Positions 26,144 through 36,010 of a stretch of DNA of 64,000 nucleotides are shown piece after piece. Both the position numbers and the translations under genes were made by a program. Position 1 is the stretch's first letter, and each line of letters opens with the position of its first letter. Source of the stretch: Oscillospiraceae bacterium (GTDB lineage Bacteria > Bacillota > Clostridia > Oscillospirales > Oscillospiraceae); NCBI GenBank assembly GCA_017619715.1, contig JAFZRS010000021.1, positions 25,603 through 89,602 on the forward strand, in the 5' to 3' direction. The notes under the pieces were generated by a model. The model saw nothing but the letters and a program-made list of their open reading frames with translations, did not search any database and was not told the DNA's origin.

Positions 26144-27259
26144 TTAGAGCTTGAAGAGCTCGCGCAGCTTGTCCTCATGCAGACCCGAACCGATCACGCA
26201 CAGCCGCCCGGTGTAGTCCGCCGTGCCGTAGCGCACCTCCTGCTCCTCCGGCACGTAGTCGAAATGGAGCCAGCGTCCGTCCTCGGCGGGTACGATGCCC
26301 TTGGCGCGCAGGATCACGCCGCAGCGGCTGCCGTCCAGCTCATCGAGCATATCGTGGAGTTCTTCCTCGGTGTAGCGCCGCACCGTCTCCGCGCCCCAAC
26401 TGGTGAACACCTCGTCGGCGTGATGATGGTGACAGGAGCAGTTGGGGTCGTCGCACTCGCCGCCGTGGTGGTGATGCTCGTGTTCATCGTGATCGTGATG
26501 ATGGTGGTGGCAGGAGCAGTCGGGATCGTCGCACTCGCCGTCGTGATGATGGTGATGCTCATGTTCTTCATGGTCGTGGTCGTGATGATGGTGGTGATGA
26601 TGCTCCTCCTCGTCCGCCTCGTGTTCATCGCGCATTTTGGAGAGCATCTCGTCTGCCAGCGAGACCTTTTCCACGGCGGAGAGGATCACCTTGCCGTCCA
26701 GCTCGTCCCAAGGGGTGGTGAGAATGGCGGCGGTGGGATTTTTCTCCCGGAGCAGCGCCACGGCTGCCTCCAGCTTCTCCTGGGTGAGCTTCTGGGTGCG
26801 GGAGAGAATGATCGTGCCGGCGGACTCGATCTGGTTATTGTAGAACTCGCCAAAGTTCTTCATGTAGATTTTCACCTTACCGGCGTCCGCCACGGTGACA
26901 AAGCTGTTCAAACGCATATCCGGTACGTCCCGGACGGTATTTTCCACCGCCACAATCACGTCGCTGAGCTTACCAACGCCGGACGGCTCTATGAGAATGC
27001 GATCGGGCTGAAAGCGATCCTTCACGTCCTTGAGCGCTGTGGCAAAATCGCCCACCAGCGAACAGCAGATACAGCCCGAGGACATCTCGCTGATCTCCAC
27101 ACCGGATTCTTTCAGAAATCCGCCGTCGATACTGATCTCGCCGAATTCGTTTTCGATCAGCACCAGCTTCTCGCCCTGATACGCCTCCGCCAGCAGTTTT
27201 TTAATGAGCGTGGTTTTGCCCGCCCCTAAAAAGCCGGAAACGATGTCAATTTTCGTCAT
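26144..27259 (-). CDS. CobW/G3E GTPase metallochaperone with His-rich insert
   Basis: A 371-residue G3E GTPase of the COG0523 group. P-loop GFLGAGKT (9-16), the metal-binding GCICC motif (62-66) and the Mg-site E/D residues in IEPSGVG are intact; the CobW_C domain is at about 300-370. Between residues about 217 and 285 lies a huge His/Asp/Glu-rich insert with two copies of a 26-residue unit ending in ECDDPDCSC or ECDDPNCSC. This insert could store or sense zinc, nickel or cobalt. COG0523 members with such inserts are usually zinc or nickel chaperones. The metal cannot be told here. Confidence 0.9.
   Translation of the reverse strand: MTKIDIVSGFLGAGKTTLIKKLLAEAYQGEKLVLIENEFGEISIDGGFLKESGVEISEMSSGCICCSLVGDFATALKDVKDRFQPDRILIEPSGVGKLSDVIVAVENTVRDVPDMRLNSFVTVADAGKVKIYMKNFGEFYNNQIESAGTIILSRTQKLTQEKLEAAVALLREKNPTAAILTTPWDELDGKVILSAVEKVSLADEMLSKMRDEHEADEEEHHHHHHHDHDHEEHEHHHHHDGECDDPDCSCHHHHHDHDEHEHHHHGGECDDPNCSCHHHHADEVFTSWGAETVRRYTEEELHDMLDELDGSRCGVILRAKGIVPAEDGRWLHFDYVPEEQEVRYGTADYTGRLCVIGSGLHEDKLRELFKL
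26429..26584 (-). repeat. Two tandem 78-bp repeats encoding the His/Cys-rich metal-binding unit
   Basis: Copies 26429-26506 and 26507-26584 are in phase with the reading frame (26 codons each) and keep the CAGGAGCAGT core. They show diverged third positions, so the duplication is not very recent or is under selection at the protein level. Confidence 0.75.
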
Positions 27260-27313
27260 ATATTACTACCTCTTCTCCAACCGCCGCACAGCGGTGCAAA
27301 TGATTTCGCTTTT

Positions 27314-27341
27314 ATCATAGCCGTTTTTTCAAAAAATGCAA
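27314..27341 (-). promoter_or_regulatory. Promoter of the two G3E GTPase genes
   Basis: TTGCAT (27336-27341) and TATGAT (27314-27319) on the minus strand, 16-bp spacer. I could not find a convincing Zur-type palindrome around it. Confidence 0.6.
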
Positions 27342-27401
27342 GGGAGGCAGGCACGAAATTCGTTATAATTCACACTTTGGTAAAAACTGTATGTTTTCCG
27401 C

Positions 27402-27430
27402 TTGCATTCGGAAGGAAAGTAGTGTATCCT
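27402..27430 (+). promoter_or_regulatory. Promoter of the sodium:alanine symporter gene
   Basis: TTGCAT (27402-27407) and TATCCT (27425-27430), 17-bp spacer, 35 bp before the ATG. Confidence 0.5.
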
Positions 27431-27465
27431 ATGGGAAATACTTTTATAAAGGGAAGTGTTTTTTC

Positions 27466-28878
27466 ATGGATTCCTTTGTTCAGTGGATCGCCGATGCCAA
27501 CAGCTGGCTAAATGATCTGGTGTGGGGTGTACCCTCCATGGTGCTGATTCTGGGCACCGGACTGCTGCTGACCATTGCTACGCGGTTCACCCAGTTCACG
27601 CATTTCGGTCATGCTATGAAATGCACCTTCGGCAAGATGGGGCAGAAGCGCACCGCCGATAAGGGCGCAGTCACGCCTTTCCAGGCGGTCTGCACCGCGC
27701 TGGCAGCCACCGTGGGTACCGGCAACATTGCCGGCGTGGCAGGCGCTATCGCATTGGGCGGACCCGGCGCTGTATTCTGGATGTGGGTTGCCGCTCTGGT
27801 GGGTATGGTTACCAAGTACGCCGAGGTAGTGCTGTCCATCAAGTATCGCCAGCGCAATGAGAAAGGCGACTGGGTGGGCGGCCCCATGTACTACATTAAG
27901 AACGGTCTCGGCAAGAACTGGAAATGGCTTGCCGGCGTGTTTGCCGTGTTGGCGGTGCTGGCGTCCTTCGGTATCGGCAACATGACCCAGATCAACTCCA
28001 TCGCCGGTTCCGTTACCGGCGCGGTACAGGTGTTTAATCCGGGCGTGAAGACTACCACGGTATGCCTCATTACCGGTATCGTGGTGATGGCGGTGGTGGC
28101 GCTGGTCTCCATCGGCGGCCTCAAGCGCATCGGCGCCGTGACGGAAATGCTGGTGCCGGTTATGTCCGCGCTCTATATCATCGCCTGCCTGGTGGTGATC
28201 GGCTTTAACTTCGGCAATCTGGGCAACGTGTTCTCCATGATCTTCCGGGGCGCTTTCCGGCCCTCGGCTATATTGGGCGGCGGTCTGGGTATTACCATTG
28301 TCACCGCTATGAAGCGCGGCGTGTCCCGCGGTATCTTCTCCAACGAGGCAGGCCTCGGCTCGGCGCCTATTGCCCATGCCGCCGCTGATACCGATTCCCC
28401 CGTGCGGCAGGGAATGCTGGGTATTTTCGAGGTATTTGCCGACACGTTGGTGATCTGCACGCTGACCGCGCTGACCATTCTCTCCTCCGGCACCGCCATT
28501 ACCTATGGGGAAAAGGCGGGCGCGAACCTGACCACGGCGGCATTTTCCACTGTGTTTTCCGGGTCGGTGGCAAGCGTGGTCGTCGCTGTGGCGCTGAGCC
28601 TGTTTGCCCTGACCACGATCTTGAGCTGGAACCTCTACGGAAGCCGCTGCTGCGAATACCTGTTCGGTTCTACAAAGGCGGCGCTGGTCTATAAGCTGGT
28701 GTTCCTGCCCATGATCCTGGTGGGAGCCACCATGGATCTCCAACTGGCGTGGGACATTTCCGATACCCTCAACGGTTTGATGGCGATCCCCAACCTGATT
28801 GGCGTGCTGCTCCTCAGCCCTGTGGTGGTCAAGCTGACCCGGGAGTATTTCGACCAGCGCCGCAAGCCCCGGGTATAA
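27466..28878 (+). CDS. Sodium:alanine/glycine symporter (AGCS family)
   Basis: A 470-residue inner-membrane symporter with about eleven helices that takes up small amino acids (alanine, glycine) with sodium. Family motifs seen: GTGNIAGVAGAIALGGPGAVFWMW (near 80-105, quoted in part), GGPMYYI (about 143-149), and SNEAGLGSAPIAHAAA (about 290-305). The start at 27466 gives the usual N-terminus; the Shine-Dalgarno (GGGAAG) is weak and ten bases off. It is a single gene with no recognisable terminator before the SRP RNA promoter. Confidence 0.93.
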   Translation: MDSFVQWIADANSWLNDLVWGVPSMVLILGTGLLLTIATRFTQFTHFGHAMKCTFGKMGQKRTADKGAVTPFQAVCTALAATVGTGNIAGVAGAIALGGPGAVFWMWVAALVGMVTKYAEVVLSIKYRQRNEKGDWVGGPMYYIKNGLGKNWKWLAGVFAVLAVLASFGIGNMTQINSIAGSVTGAVQVFNPGVKTTTVCLITGIVVMAVVALVSIGGLKRIGAVTEMLVPVMSALYIIACLVVIGFNFGNLGNVFSMIFRGAFRPSAILGGGLGITIVTAMKRGVSRGIFSNEAGLGSAPIAHAAADTDSPVRQGMLGIFEVFADTLVICTLTALTILSSGTAITYGEKAGANLTTAAFSTVFSGSVASVVVAVALSLFALTTILSWNLYGSRCCEYLFGSTKAALVYKLVFLPMILVGATMDLQLAWDISDTLNGLMAIPNLIGVLLLSPVVVKLTREYFDQRRKPRV

Positions 28879-28889
28879 GCATATTTTAG

Positions 28890-28918
28890 TTGCCAAAGAG
28901 GGCAACCTGTAGTACAAT
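28890..28918 (+). promoter_or_regulatory. Sigma-A promoter of the SRP RNA gene
   Basis: TTGCCA (28890-28895) and TACAAT (28913-28918), 17-bp spacer. The predicted start is near 28925. Confidence 0.72.
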
Positions 28919-28925
28919 AGTTGCA

Positions 28926-29072
28926 TGAAAACCCTCCGCGGCTTGCTGCGGAGCCGGTCTCGCGCAATGGATACCCACGAATCATGTCAGGCGGGGAACC
29001 GAGCAGCATTAAGAGGGATCGTCCATGTGCCGCGAGGGTGCCGGCTCCGCAGTGAGCCGCGGAGATATTTTG
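28926..29072 (+). ncRNA. ffs: Signal recognition particle RNA (bacterial 4.5S/SRP type)
   Basis: The RNA folds as one long rod. The outer helix pairs 28934-28957 with 29041-29064. An inner helix pairs CTCGCG and ATGGA on the 5' side with TCCAT and CGCGAG on the 3' side. The apical part has the universal SRP core: GTCAGG (28985-28990), the GGAA tetraloop on a CGG/CCG stem (28992-29001), and AGCAGC (29003-29008). It guides Ffh to ribosomes making membrane proteins. Its position just before dnaX is the usual one in Firmicutes. The ends are accurate to a few bases only. Confidence 0.92.
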
Positions 29073-29116
29073 GCGCACACGGGGCGTTTTACACGTTTTT
29101 TTGAGGAGGTGGCGGT

Positions 29117-30724
<1,608 letters not shown>

Positions 30725-30736
30725 GGAGTGGAGATC

Positions 30737-31096
30737 ATGGCAAAGGGATACAGCGCAAGAGGCGGCTTCTCCGGCGGCGCCGGCATGATGCGCCAACAGC
30801 AGCAAATGCAGCAAAAGCTCCTGCAAATGCAGCAGGAGATGACACGGGCACAGGAGGAAGTGGAGAGCCGCAGTTTCACGTCATCGGTAGGCGGCGGCGC
30901 GGTGCAGGCGACCGTAAGCGGGAAGAAGGAGCTCACCGGTTTGGTGATCCGTCCGGAGGCGGTGGATACCGAGGATCTGGAGATGCTGCAGGACATGGTC
31001 ATTTCCGCGGTGAACGAAGCGCTGCGGCAGGCAGACGAGGCGATGAACAGCTCTATGAGCGCCCTCACAGGCGGACTCAATATCCCGGGCTTTTGA
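30737..31096 (+). CDS. YbaB/EbfC family nucleoid-associated protein
   Basis: A 119-residue DNA-binding protein of the YbaB/EbfC family, which forms tweezer-like dimers. A Gly-rich start (5-18) leads into a Gln/Met-rich helix (19-45), the VxATVSGKKELTGLVI strand region and an amphipathic C-terminal helix. Genes for dnaX, ybaB and usually recR form one operon in Firmicutes; recR is missing here, because a strong terminator follows. The ATG at 30737 lies eight bases after AAGGAG. Confidence 0.92.
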   Translation: MAKGYSARGGFSGGAGMMRQQQQMQQKLLQMQQEMTRAQEEVESRSFTSSVGGGAVQATVSGKKELTGLVIRPEAVDTEDLEMLQDMVISAVNEALRQADEAMNSSMSALTGGLNIPGF

Positions 31097-31125
31097 TCGC
31101 ACGGACAGATTGCGTGTAAGAGAAG

Positions 31126-31162
31126 AACCGCGCCGCTCCTGAAAGGAAGCGGCGCGGTTTTC
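31126..31162 (+). terminator. Terminator of dnaX-ybaB
   Basis: Twelve-base GC-rich arms (31126-31137 and 31148-31159) plus inner CCT/AGG pairs, followed by TTTTC. Confidence 0.85.
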
Positions 31163-31188
31163 ATAGACAGCAAATTTCCCGTCCGGTC

Positions 31189-31217
31189 TTGTCACGGCGT
31201 TTTTTTCGTGGTAAAGT
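31189..31217 (+). promoter_or_regulatory. Promoter of the IMP dehydrogenase gene
   Basis: TTGTCA (31189-31194) and TAAAGT (31212-31217), 17-bp spacer, 45 bp before the ATG. An overlapping GTATAG two bases on could also serve as -10. Confidence 0.5.
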
Positions 31218-31262
31218 ATAGGTCAAAATAACGACCGTGTTCTACATGAAAAGGAGGGCGTC

Positions 31263-32777
31263 ATGGCAACCTATATCAACGAGCAGTCCCATACGTTCAA
31301 CGAATATCTGCTGATCCCGGGCTATTCCTCCGCCGACTGTACACCGGCAAACGTGTCGCTCAAAACACCCCTGACGAAGTTCAACAAACGTGCCGGAGCG
31401 CGTCCGGACATCGAGATGTCCATTCCCATGGTATCCGCCATCATGCAGGCGGTTTCCGGCGACCGCCTTGCCGTTGCGCTGGCGCGTTGCGGCGGCGTGT
31501 CCTTCATCTACGGCTCCCAGTCCGTGGAGGAGGAGGCGGCGATGGTGGCGCGGGTCAAGAGCTATAAATCAGGCTTTGTCCCGAGTGACTCTAACGTCTC
31601 CCCGGATCAGACGCTGGCGGATATTTTAGCGCTCAAGGAGCGCACGGGTCATTCCACTGTGGCGGTGACCGACGACGGTACGGTCAACGGCAAACTGGTG
31701 GGCATCGTGACCAGCCGGGATTATCGCGTCAGCCGCATGGCGCCGGATACCCGGGTGCGCACATTCATGACGCCGCTGGAAAACGTGATCTGCGGGGAAG
31801 ACGGCATTACTCTCAGCGAGGCAAACGACATCATCTGGGAGAAAAAGCTCAATGCGCTGCCCATCGTCAACAAGGACGGTCGGCTGATGTCCTTCGTGTT
31901 CCGCAAGGACTATGATGCCCACAAGGCAAATCCCGATGAATTGCTGGATAGCGACAAACGCTATGTGGTCGGTGCGGGGATCAATACCCGGGATTATGAA
32001 CAGCGTGTTCCGGCGTTGCTGGAAGCCGGAGCGGACGTACTGTGCATTGACTCCTCCGAGGGCTTTTCCGAATGGCAGAAGCGGACGATCGCATGGATCC
32101 GGGAGCGGTACGGCGAGCGCGTGAAGGTGGGCGCCGGCAACGTGGTGGATCGGGACGGTTTCTTGTTTTTAGCCGAATGCGGCGCAGATTTCATCAAGGT
32201 GGGCATCGGCGGCGGCTCGATCTGCATTACCCGTGAGACCAAGGGTATCGGACGCGGACAGGCGACGGCGCTCATTGAGGTGTGCAAGGCGCGGGACGAG
32301 TACTATGAAAAGACCGGCATCTACATTCCCGTCTGCTCCGACGGCGGGATCGTTTACGATCACCACATTACGTTGGCGCTGGCGATGGGTGCGGATTTCG
32401 TTATGCTGGGTCGGTATTTTGCCCGTTTTGATGAAAGTCCCACCGAAAAACTGCTGGTGGGCGGTACGTTTGTGAAGGAGTATTGGGGCGAGGGTTCCAA
32501 CCGCGCCAGGAACTGGCAGCGCTACGATCTGGGCGGCGCGGGACGGCTGACCTTTGAAGAAGGCGTGGATTCCTACGTTCCCTACGCAGGTCCTCTGGCG
32601 GAGAACGTGGCAAAGACCACGCTGAAGATCAAGTCTACCATGTGTAACTGCGGCGCACTGACGATCCCGGAATTGCAGGAGAAGGCGAAAATCACACTGG
32701 TGTCCGCCACCAGCATTGTAGAGGGCGGCGCCCACGATGTGATCCGCCGGGAAAAATCCGGCGGCAGCAGTCGGTGA
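31263..32777 (+). CDS. guaB: IMP dehydrogenase, Tritrichomonas-like subtype
   Basis: A 504-residue IMPDH that oxidises IMP to XMP, the committed step to GMP. The catalytic loop reads [18 protein letters not shown] (residues 316-333) with Cys321, unlike the common bacterial GPGSICTTR loop. Two CBS domains lie at about 112-220. The flap NWQRYDLGG holds the Arg-Tyr pair. Motifs such as [17 protein letters not shown] and [15 protein letters not shown] match, as I recall it, the protozoan Tritrichomonas foetus enzyme and a set of anaerobic Firmicutes. It is a single gene with an AAGGAGG site. Confidence 0.94.
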   Translation: MATYINEQSHTFNEYLLIPGYSSADCTPANVSLKTPLTKFNKRAGARPDIEMSIPMVSAIMQAVSGDRLAVALARCGGVSFIYGSQSVEEEAAMVARVKSYKSGFVPSDSNVSPDQTLADILALKERTGHSTVAVTDDGTVNGKLVGIVTSRDYRVSRMAPDTRVRTFMTPLENVICGEDGITLSEANDIIWEKKLNALPIVNKDGRLMSFVFRKDYDAHKANPDELLDSDKRYVVGAGINTRDYEQRVPALLEAGADVLCIDSSEGFSEWQKRTIAWIRERYGERVKVGAGNVVDRDGFLFLAECGADFIKVGIGGGSICITRETKGIGRGQATALIEVCKARDEYYEKTGIYIPVCSDGGIVYDHHITLALAMGADFVMLGRYFARFDESPTEKLLVGGTFVKEYWGEGSNRARNWQRYDLGGAGRLTFEEGVDSYVPYAGPLAENVAKTTLKIKSTMCNCGALTIPELQEKAKITLVSATSIVEGGAHDVIRREKSGGSSR

Positions 32778-32800
32778 GTTTTGTGTTTCGAAGAGGGCGC

Positions 32801-32833
32801 AACGGAGAGGAAGCCAAGAGCTTTCTCTCCGTT
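32801..32833 (+). terminator. Hairpin after the IMP dehydrogenase gene
   Basis: Fourteen-base arms (32801-32814 and 32820-32833) with one G-T pair and a 5-nt loop, 23 bp after the stop. No T-run follows, so it may be a weak terminator. Confidence 0.55.
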
Positions 32834-32979
32834 TGCATATCAATGCAAGTAAATCAAGCCTTCGTTTGACAGCGCATATATGGCAGAAAATTCTGCCGTG
32901 CGGTATGGAAAAGCGCATACGCCTGTGGTATGATAATAAAAAGAAGAAACGGACAGAAAACACAGGGAGGCGCACCGCC

Positions 32980-34200
32980 ATGAGAGCGTATGAAAGATTG
33001 ATCCGCTATATCGCCTATGATACCGTCAGCGATGAAAACAGCACGCAAACGCCGTCTACAGCGTGCCAATGGGATCTTGCGCTGGCGCTGAAGGCGGAGA
33101 TGCGGGAGATGGGCATGCAGGACGTGGGTGTGGACGATCACGCCTATGTGTACGGCCGTATCCCGGCCACACCCGGGTACGAAAACTGCACGAAGATCGG
33201 CTTTATTGCCCATCTGGATACGGTGAGCACCGGCAAGCGCGGCGCATCGCCCTACCGGATCGTTCCCGCTTATGACGGCGGCTCCGTGCCGCTGGGCGAC
33301 AGCGGCCTTTCACTGCAGCCGGAGATGTTTCCCCATTTGCATACGCTCGTGGGGCAGACGCTGATTGTCACCGATGGCACCATGGTTCTGGGCGCGGACG
33401 ACAAAGCGGGCATCGCAGAGATTCTGACCCTTTGCGAAAAGCTGCTGCAAAGCGACAAGCCCCACGGCAGTATCAGCGTGTGTTTCCCGCCGGACGAGGA
33501 AATCGGCCACGGCGCGGCGCTGATGGATCTGGAACGGTTTGACGCATCGCTCGCCTATACGCTGGACGGCTCGGCGGCGGGAGAGATTGAATACGAGACG
33601 TTCAATGCCGCGCTCGCCAAGTGGGAGATCGAGGGCGTAGCCGTACACCCCGGCACCGCCAAGGACGTGATGGTCAACGCGGCGGCGGTGGCGGCGGAGA
33701 TCGACCGTATGCTGCCGGAGGAGGAGCGTCCCCGCTATACGCAGGGTCACGAGGGCTTCTATCACCTCACGGATATAGGAGGCGACGTATCCCGCGCCTT
33801 TGCCCAATATATTATCCGCGACCACGACAGTGAGCGGTTTGCCCGGCGCAAGGAAACCATGCGCGCCATTGAGGGCAGGATCAACGAGAAATACGGCGCG
33901 GGAACCGCCAAGCTGACGCTTGCTGATCAGTACCGCAACATGGCGGAGGTGATTGCCGATCACCCCGAGACCATGGAGGCGGCGCGCGCCGCGATCAAGG
34001 CGGCGGGACTGACGCCGCACAGTGAGCCGGTGCGCGGCGGAACGGACGGCGCACAGCTTTCCTTCCGCGGTCTGCCCTGTCCCAATTTAGGAACCGGCGG
34101 TTATGCTTATCACGGTCCGTATGAACACGTCACCGTGGAGGGGATGGACAAGGCGGTGGAGATCCTGGAGGGGATCGTGGACTGGTTTGCCCGGCGGTAG
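32980..34200 (+). CDS. pepT: Peptidase T (tripeptidase)
   Basis: A 406-residue M20B metallopeptidase that removes the N-terminal residue of tripeptides in the cytoplasm. Zinc-site motifs: AHLDTV with H78 and D80, GADDKAG (near 144-150), PDEEIGHGA with the catalytic Glu (near 175), and the distal His in GGYAYHGPYEH near the C-terminus. Length matches PepT (about 405-410). The ATG at 32980 follows GGGAGG by ten bases. Peptides imported by an ABC system such as the one at 5837-10701 would be substrates (inference). Confidence 0.95.
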   Translation: MRAYERLIRYIAYDTVSDENSTQTPSTACQWDLALALKAEMREMGMQDVGVDDHAYVYGRIPATPGYENCTKIGFIAHLDTVSTGKRGASPYRIVPAYDGGSVPLGDSGLSLQPEMFPHLHTLVGQTLIVTDGTMVLGADDKAGIAEILTLCEKLLQSDKPHGSISVCFPPDEEIGHGAALMDLERFDASLAYTLDGSAAGEIEYETFNAALAKWEIEGVAVHPGTAKDVMVNAAAVAAEIDRMLPEEERPRYTQGHEGFYHLTDIGGDVSRAFAQYIIRDHDSERFARRKETMRAIEGRINEKYGAGTAKLTLADQYRNMAEVIADHPETMEAARAAIKAAGLTPHSEPVRGGTDGAQLSFRGLPCPNLGTGGYAYHGPYEHVTVEGMDKAVEILEGIVDWFARR

Positions 34201-34245
34201 AGATATTTTTATCGTATGGCAGATGCGTCAGTCGGTAAATTTTCT

Positions 34246-34273
34246 TTGCATTTTCGTCGATTTGTGGTATAGT
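34246..34273 (+). promoter_or_regulatory. Promoter of the surface O-acylation cluster
   Basis: TTGCAT (34246-34251) and TATAGT (34268-34273) with a 16-bp spacer, about 58 bp before the DUF4358 lipoprotein gene. Confidence 0.6.
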
Positions 34274-34331
34274 GACCATATAATATAGTGGAAGTGTATT
34301 TTTACTCTACGATAAAAGGGTGAGAGGAAAG

Positions 34332-34787
34332 ATGAGACGTATCATTGCTGCGTTGTTGGTTGCCTGCCTTGCGCTGGTGAGCGTGGCATGCGGCGGCGAA
34401 CAGCGGGACGTGGATATTGCGGCGCTTGCAGGGGAGCTGTGCCGGGAGGTAGCTTTTGAGTCGGAGCTGACGGAGTTGGCAGAGGGACAGCTTGAAAACT
34501 ATTTTACCGTACCGGCAGGTACGCAGAGCGCCGCCTATATGAGTAACGGCACAACGGCGGAGGAAGTCATTGCCGCCAAATGCGCCTCGGAGAGCGATGC
34601 CCGTGCGCTGAAGGAAAGCATAGAACGATTCCTGGACGATCAACGCACGGAGATGGAGCGATATCTTCCCGAGGAGGCGGCGCGTTTAGAGCATGCGATT
34701 CTGGCGCAAAAAGGTGTATATGTGGTGCTGTGTGTCACGGCGGATACGTCTGCGGCGGAGAGCATCATTAAGGAGCGTCTGGGATGA
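34332..34787 (+). CDS. DUF4358 family lipoprotein
   Basis: A 151-residue exported lipoprotein: hydrophobic core 4-18 and lipobox SVAC with cysteine 20. The mature domain (about 28-151) fits DUF4358, with a YFTVPAG turn and a predicted long helix followed by GVYVVLCVTADTS and a terminal helix. DUF4358 genes often sit beside DHHW and MBOAT genes in Clostridia, which suggests an accessory part of the acyltransferase (inference). Its last 4 bp overlap the next start (ATGA). Confidence 0.78.
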   Translation: MRRIIAALLVACLALVSVACGGEQRDVDIAALAGELCREVAFESELTELAEGQLENYFTVPAGTQSAAYMSNGTTAEEVIAAKCASESDARALKESIERFLDDQRTEMERYLPEEAARLEHAILAQKGVYVVLCVTADTSAAESIIKERLG

Positions 34788-35947
34788 GCGCAAGACGATA
34801 CAGGGGGCGCAAAAGAAGGCAAAGACTGCTTCTTTTGTTTGCCGCGCTTGTGGTGATCGCAGGAGCGGTCATAGCGGCGATACTGCACAATAATAAACAG
34901 GATTCCGGCGTGCTGCCCACTCCGCCGGAGCAGGCTGATCCCGCCGGAGACGACCGACCGGATAACACGGACCCTGTCGATGGCGAAGGGAATACCGGCT
35001 CCGATGAAACGCCTGTTACCGAGGCGTACGATCGCATCGAACTGCAGGGCGATCAGCAGCAGTATGACGCGGTGTACCGTGTGGGGAACACAGGCTATGA
35101 GATGTACACCTACGTCCCCGATGTCGCCCGGCGCTATGCCGAGGCGGTGACGGCAACGGCAAATGAATTAAGCGGCACAGCGGCGGTTTATGCCCTGGCG
35201 GTGCCGCTGTCCTCCGGCATCACACTGCCGGACGAGCTGACGGATATGGCCATCTTCGGAAATCAGCAGCGTGCGGAGGAGGATCTGGACGCCATGATGG
35301 GCGAGAGCGTCCGCTTTGTGCCTCTGTATGATGCGCTGATGCGCCACCGCACCGAGTATGTCTATTACCGCACCGACCACCATTGGACGGGATTAGGCGC
35401 TTATTACGCCTACCGGCAATTCTGCCAGGCGAAGGGTATTGCGCCCCACGAGCTGACGGACTATGCGGTAAAGGATTTTCCCGGTTTTTTGGGCAGCTTC
35501 TATAACGATACCAACAGCTATCCGGGCATGAAGGACAATCCCGACACGGTGACCGCCTACTATCCTATTGCCGAAGCGCCCATGACCGTGACCGATCAAA
35601 AAGGCAATACCACCACCTTCCCCAGTGCCATCTGCGATGAGTCAACCGCGCCGGCGGCGTATAAGTACGGCGCCTATATCTACGGCGATAACACCTTCAC
35701 CGTGCTGCGCAACCAGTCGCTGCAAGACGGGAGCTGCTGTCTGGTGGTGAAGGAATCCTTCGGCAACGCGTTTGTGCCGTTTTTGGCGGATCACTATCAG
35801 ACCGTCTATGTGGCGGATTATCGCTACTGGAGCGGCAGTATCAAGGCGTTTGTCCGGGAAAACGGCGTGCAGGACGTGCTGTTTATCAACAATCTGTCCG
35901 CTGTCCGTAACGGCTACTTGATCGGGAAACTGCAAGGCATTGCGTAA
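34784..35947 (+). CDS. DHHW family protein, putative polysaccharide O-acetyltransferase
   Basis: A 387-residue membrane-anchored protein: basic N-terminus, one helix (about 14-36), a Pro/Asp-rich spacer (about 40-80) and an extracytoplasmic domain. The DHHW motif YRTDHHWTGLGAYYAY (near 201-216) and the distal VKESFGNAFVPF block (near 325) match the AlgJ/AlgX-type SGNH-like fold, where Asp-His and a Ser act in acetyl transfer. It pairs with the MBOAT protein encoded next. The acceptor glycan is unknown. Confidence 0.85.
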   Translation: MSARRYRGRKRRQRLLLLFAALVVIAGAVIAAILHNNKQDSGVLPTPPEQADPAGDDRPDNTDPVDGEGNTGSDETPVTEAYDRIELQGDQQQYDAVYRVGNTGYEMYTYVPDVARRYAEAVTATANELSGTAAVYALAVPLSSGITLPDELTDMAIFGNQQRAEEDLDAMMGESVRFVPLYDALMRHRTEYVYYRTDHHWTGLGAYYAYRQFCQAKGIAPHELTDYAVKDFPGFLGSFYNDTNSYPGMKDNPDTVTAYYPIAEAPMTVTDQKGNTTTFPSAICDESTAPAAYKYGAYIYGDNTFTVLRNQSLQDGSCCLVVKESFGNAFVPFLADHYQTVYVADYRYWSGSIKAFVRENGVQDVLFINNLSAVRNGYLIGKLQGIA

Positions 35948-35956
35948 TAAAAACAG

Positions 35957-35991
35957 AAAAAGTGGGGCAGATCGGCTCTGCCCCGCTTTTT
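35957..35991 (+). terminator. Terminator or attenuator inside the O-acylation cluster
   Basis: Fifteen-base arms (35957-35971 and 35977-35991, one wobble pair) with a 5-nt loop and TTTTT at the end. It stands only 20 bp before the MBOAT start and no new promoter is evident, so it probably lowers expression of the downstream genes. Confidence 0.75.
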
Positions 35992-36010
35992 AGATAGAGA
36001 GGAGTACCCC

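Noticed and set aside
26177..27229. A plus-strand frame with very hydrophobic Val/Met-rich stretches that looks like a membrane protein
   Set aside because: It is the reverse complement of the His-rich insert: CAC and CAT codons read as GTG and ATG. It has no start signal.
32865..32893. TTGACA at 32865 as a promoter for pepT
   Set aside because: At the proper distance there is only AATTCT; the -10 like TATGAT further on lacks a good -35, so I left the pepT promoter unassigned.
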